Shown: piece after piece, positions 62,903 through 64,000 of the stretch | Layout of the letters: each line of letters starts with the position of its first letter | Numbering within the stretch: position 1 is the first letter of the stretch | The notes under the pieces: model-generated | Databases searched by the model: none | What the model was told of the DNA's origin: nothing | What the model saw: only the letters and a program-made list of their open reading frames with translations | Assembly (NCBI GenBank): GCA_905221605.1 | Contig: CAJNDS010000470.1 | Span: 64,001 to 128,000, forward strand | From: Symbiodinium natans | Lineage: Eukaryota > Sar > Dinophyceae > Suessiales > Symbiodiniaceae | DNA length: 64,000 nt | Direction: 5' to 3' | Program-made: the position numbers and the translations under genes

Positions 62903-64000
62903 GGGTTCAGGGTTTAGGGTTCATTGTTGAGGGTCTGTAGGGTTGGTTTAGGGTTTAAGGGTTGCCGCTTCCCGAGGCCTGCTGTAAAGAGGTTCCTGCT
63001 GTAAAGAGGTTTAAGGGTTTAGGGTTTCTTGTTTAGGGTCTATAGGGTTGGTTTAGGGTTTCGGGTTTAGGGTTTAGGGTCTAGCGTCTTGGAGTTCAGC
63101 TGAGTTTAGAGCAAGATGATGCAGAAGGCTTCACCCCTTAGGGCCCTACGGGGACTCCCAAGCTTTTGAACATGGCGGGTTTAGGGTTTAGGGTTTAGGG
63201 TTTAGGGTTTAGGGTTTAGGGTTTAGGGTTTAGGGTTTAGGGTTTAGGGTTTTCAGGGTCTGTTACAGCCAAAGCGGTTGGCTTCTGGATTGGGAGACCA
63301 CTGGCGCTTCCTTCACAGCGGGCTGAGCTCTTTGCGGTTCGATCCTGGAGCTCTTTTTAATATTTAACCCTAAACCCTAAACCCTAATTTGCGAGGGACT
63401 GCAATTTGTAACGATTGCTCGTGAGACGGCAGCCATCCCTGCAGAACCCTTCGATTCCAAACCATGCCAAAGCTCCTGAAGAAGGGCCCCCAAAGGGGAC
63501 CCTTAATTTTGTTCCCCTACATCCCCTAGATATATGTATACAGTATATACAAACACCTTATTATGTAGTCCCGAAGTAGTCCCTACATTGCCCCTGAAGT
63601 CCCTTACAAGGGTCCCTCCTTAAGTCCCTTGAGAACGCCTTCTGCTGTGTGCCAGGATGTAAGCAGGCGATGGAGCATCTCTGGCAATTCCACGCTGCAG
63701 AGATACCACGATGCTTGGCAGCAGCAGGTGTGCAGTTTTACTCAAAAAAGCATCCTTTGCTGGGCCCCCCAACAGAATGCAGTGTCTCTGTAATGAGGGC
63801 CCCCAAAACGACCCTCGTTTTAGAGAACTCACCAGTTGCAGGCCCCGTGCTGTTCCTGGCTTGCGTAATGAATCTCCCAGCTCCACCCAGCGCTGACTCT
63901 GACCCTTAAAGATTTTGACACCAAGCCTGCGACTCCTGGTTGAATTTTGCGGGCCTCAACCCTAAACCCTAAACCCGAAGAGTAGCCTAGAGGCCCGAAA
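62903..64000. other. Downstream flank with telomeric arrays
   Basis: TTTAGGG at 63178-63250 and short runs elsewhere; CCCTAAA at 63365-63387 and 63958-63976. Open frames at 63620-63909 on both strands; the + frame (CKQAMEHLWQFHAAEIPRCL) could be a further esterase exon, with no firm support. Confidence 0.4.

Noticed and set aside
1-64000. Chromosome end or telomere cluster
   Set aside because: Telomeric motif is dispersed in short arrays of both orientations between and inside genes, with no terminal array.

Overview
The window looks like nuclear DNA of a dinoflagellate, probably of the Suessiales/Symbiodiniaceae type; I cannot name the species. The clues are that every gene I can support lies on the + strand, splice donors are freely GA, GC or GT, plant-type telomere motif (TTTAGGG/CCCTAAA) is scattered through the whole window in both orientations, introns are built from repeated hairpin-like elements (introners), and there is a ubiquitin-like/BspA-LRR protein of a kind common in these genomes.

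Layout. 0.2-0.9 kb: intronless ubiquitin-like + BspA leucine-rich-repeat protein. 0.9-15 kb: gene-poor mosaic of telomeric arrays, free introner copies and a few weak candidate exons (best at 10.6-12.8 kb). 15.0-19.3 kb: a tandemly duplicated block that holds the first two exons of a renalase-like flavoprotein gene and a small unrecognised four-exon gene (165 aa); one copy of the small gene is broken and lacks its introns. 21.6-30.9 kb: THO complex subunit 2 (THOC2), with more than 20 introns. 33.5-38.5 kb: exons 3 to the end of the renalase-like gene. 39.0-62.9 kb: a very long carboxylesterase (type B) gene whose largest recognised intron holds a complete intronless AP2-domain gene (50.7-52.5 kb). 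63-64 kb: telomeric arrays and weak open frames.

The most interesting content is the intron biology. Reading frames of THOC2, the small gene, renalase and the esterase let many introns be placed to the base. Most match one of about sixteen repeat families (called A to P here) that recur elsewhere in the window. They share one layout: a 1-7 base direct repeat starting with G at both ends, the left copy acting as donor (hence GA, GC or GT), and an element that ends in AG just before the right copy. A second class of intron consists of telomeric repeat itself. Telomeric arrays also sit inside introners, often flanked by 11-39 base direct duplications, which suggests insertion of telomeric DNA during repair of staggered breaks. 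The two copies of the small gene give precise empty sites for one telomeric intron and one introner.

The second notable theme is same-strand nesting. Renalase exons 2 and 3 join in frame to a conserved GGR-like motif although 15.5 kb holding the small gene and all of THOC2 lies between them, and the AP2 gene sits in an esterase intron. No rRNA, tRNA, CRISPR array, operon signal or bacterial-type promoter was seen.
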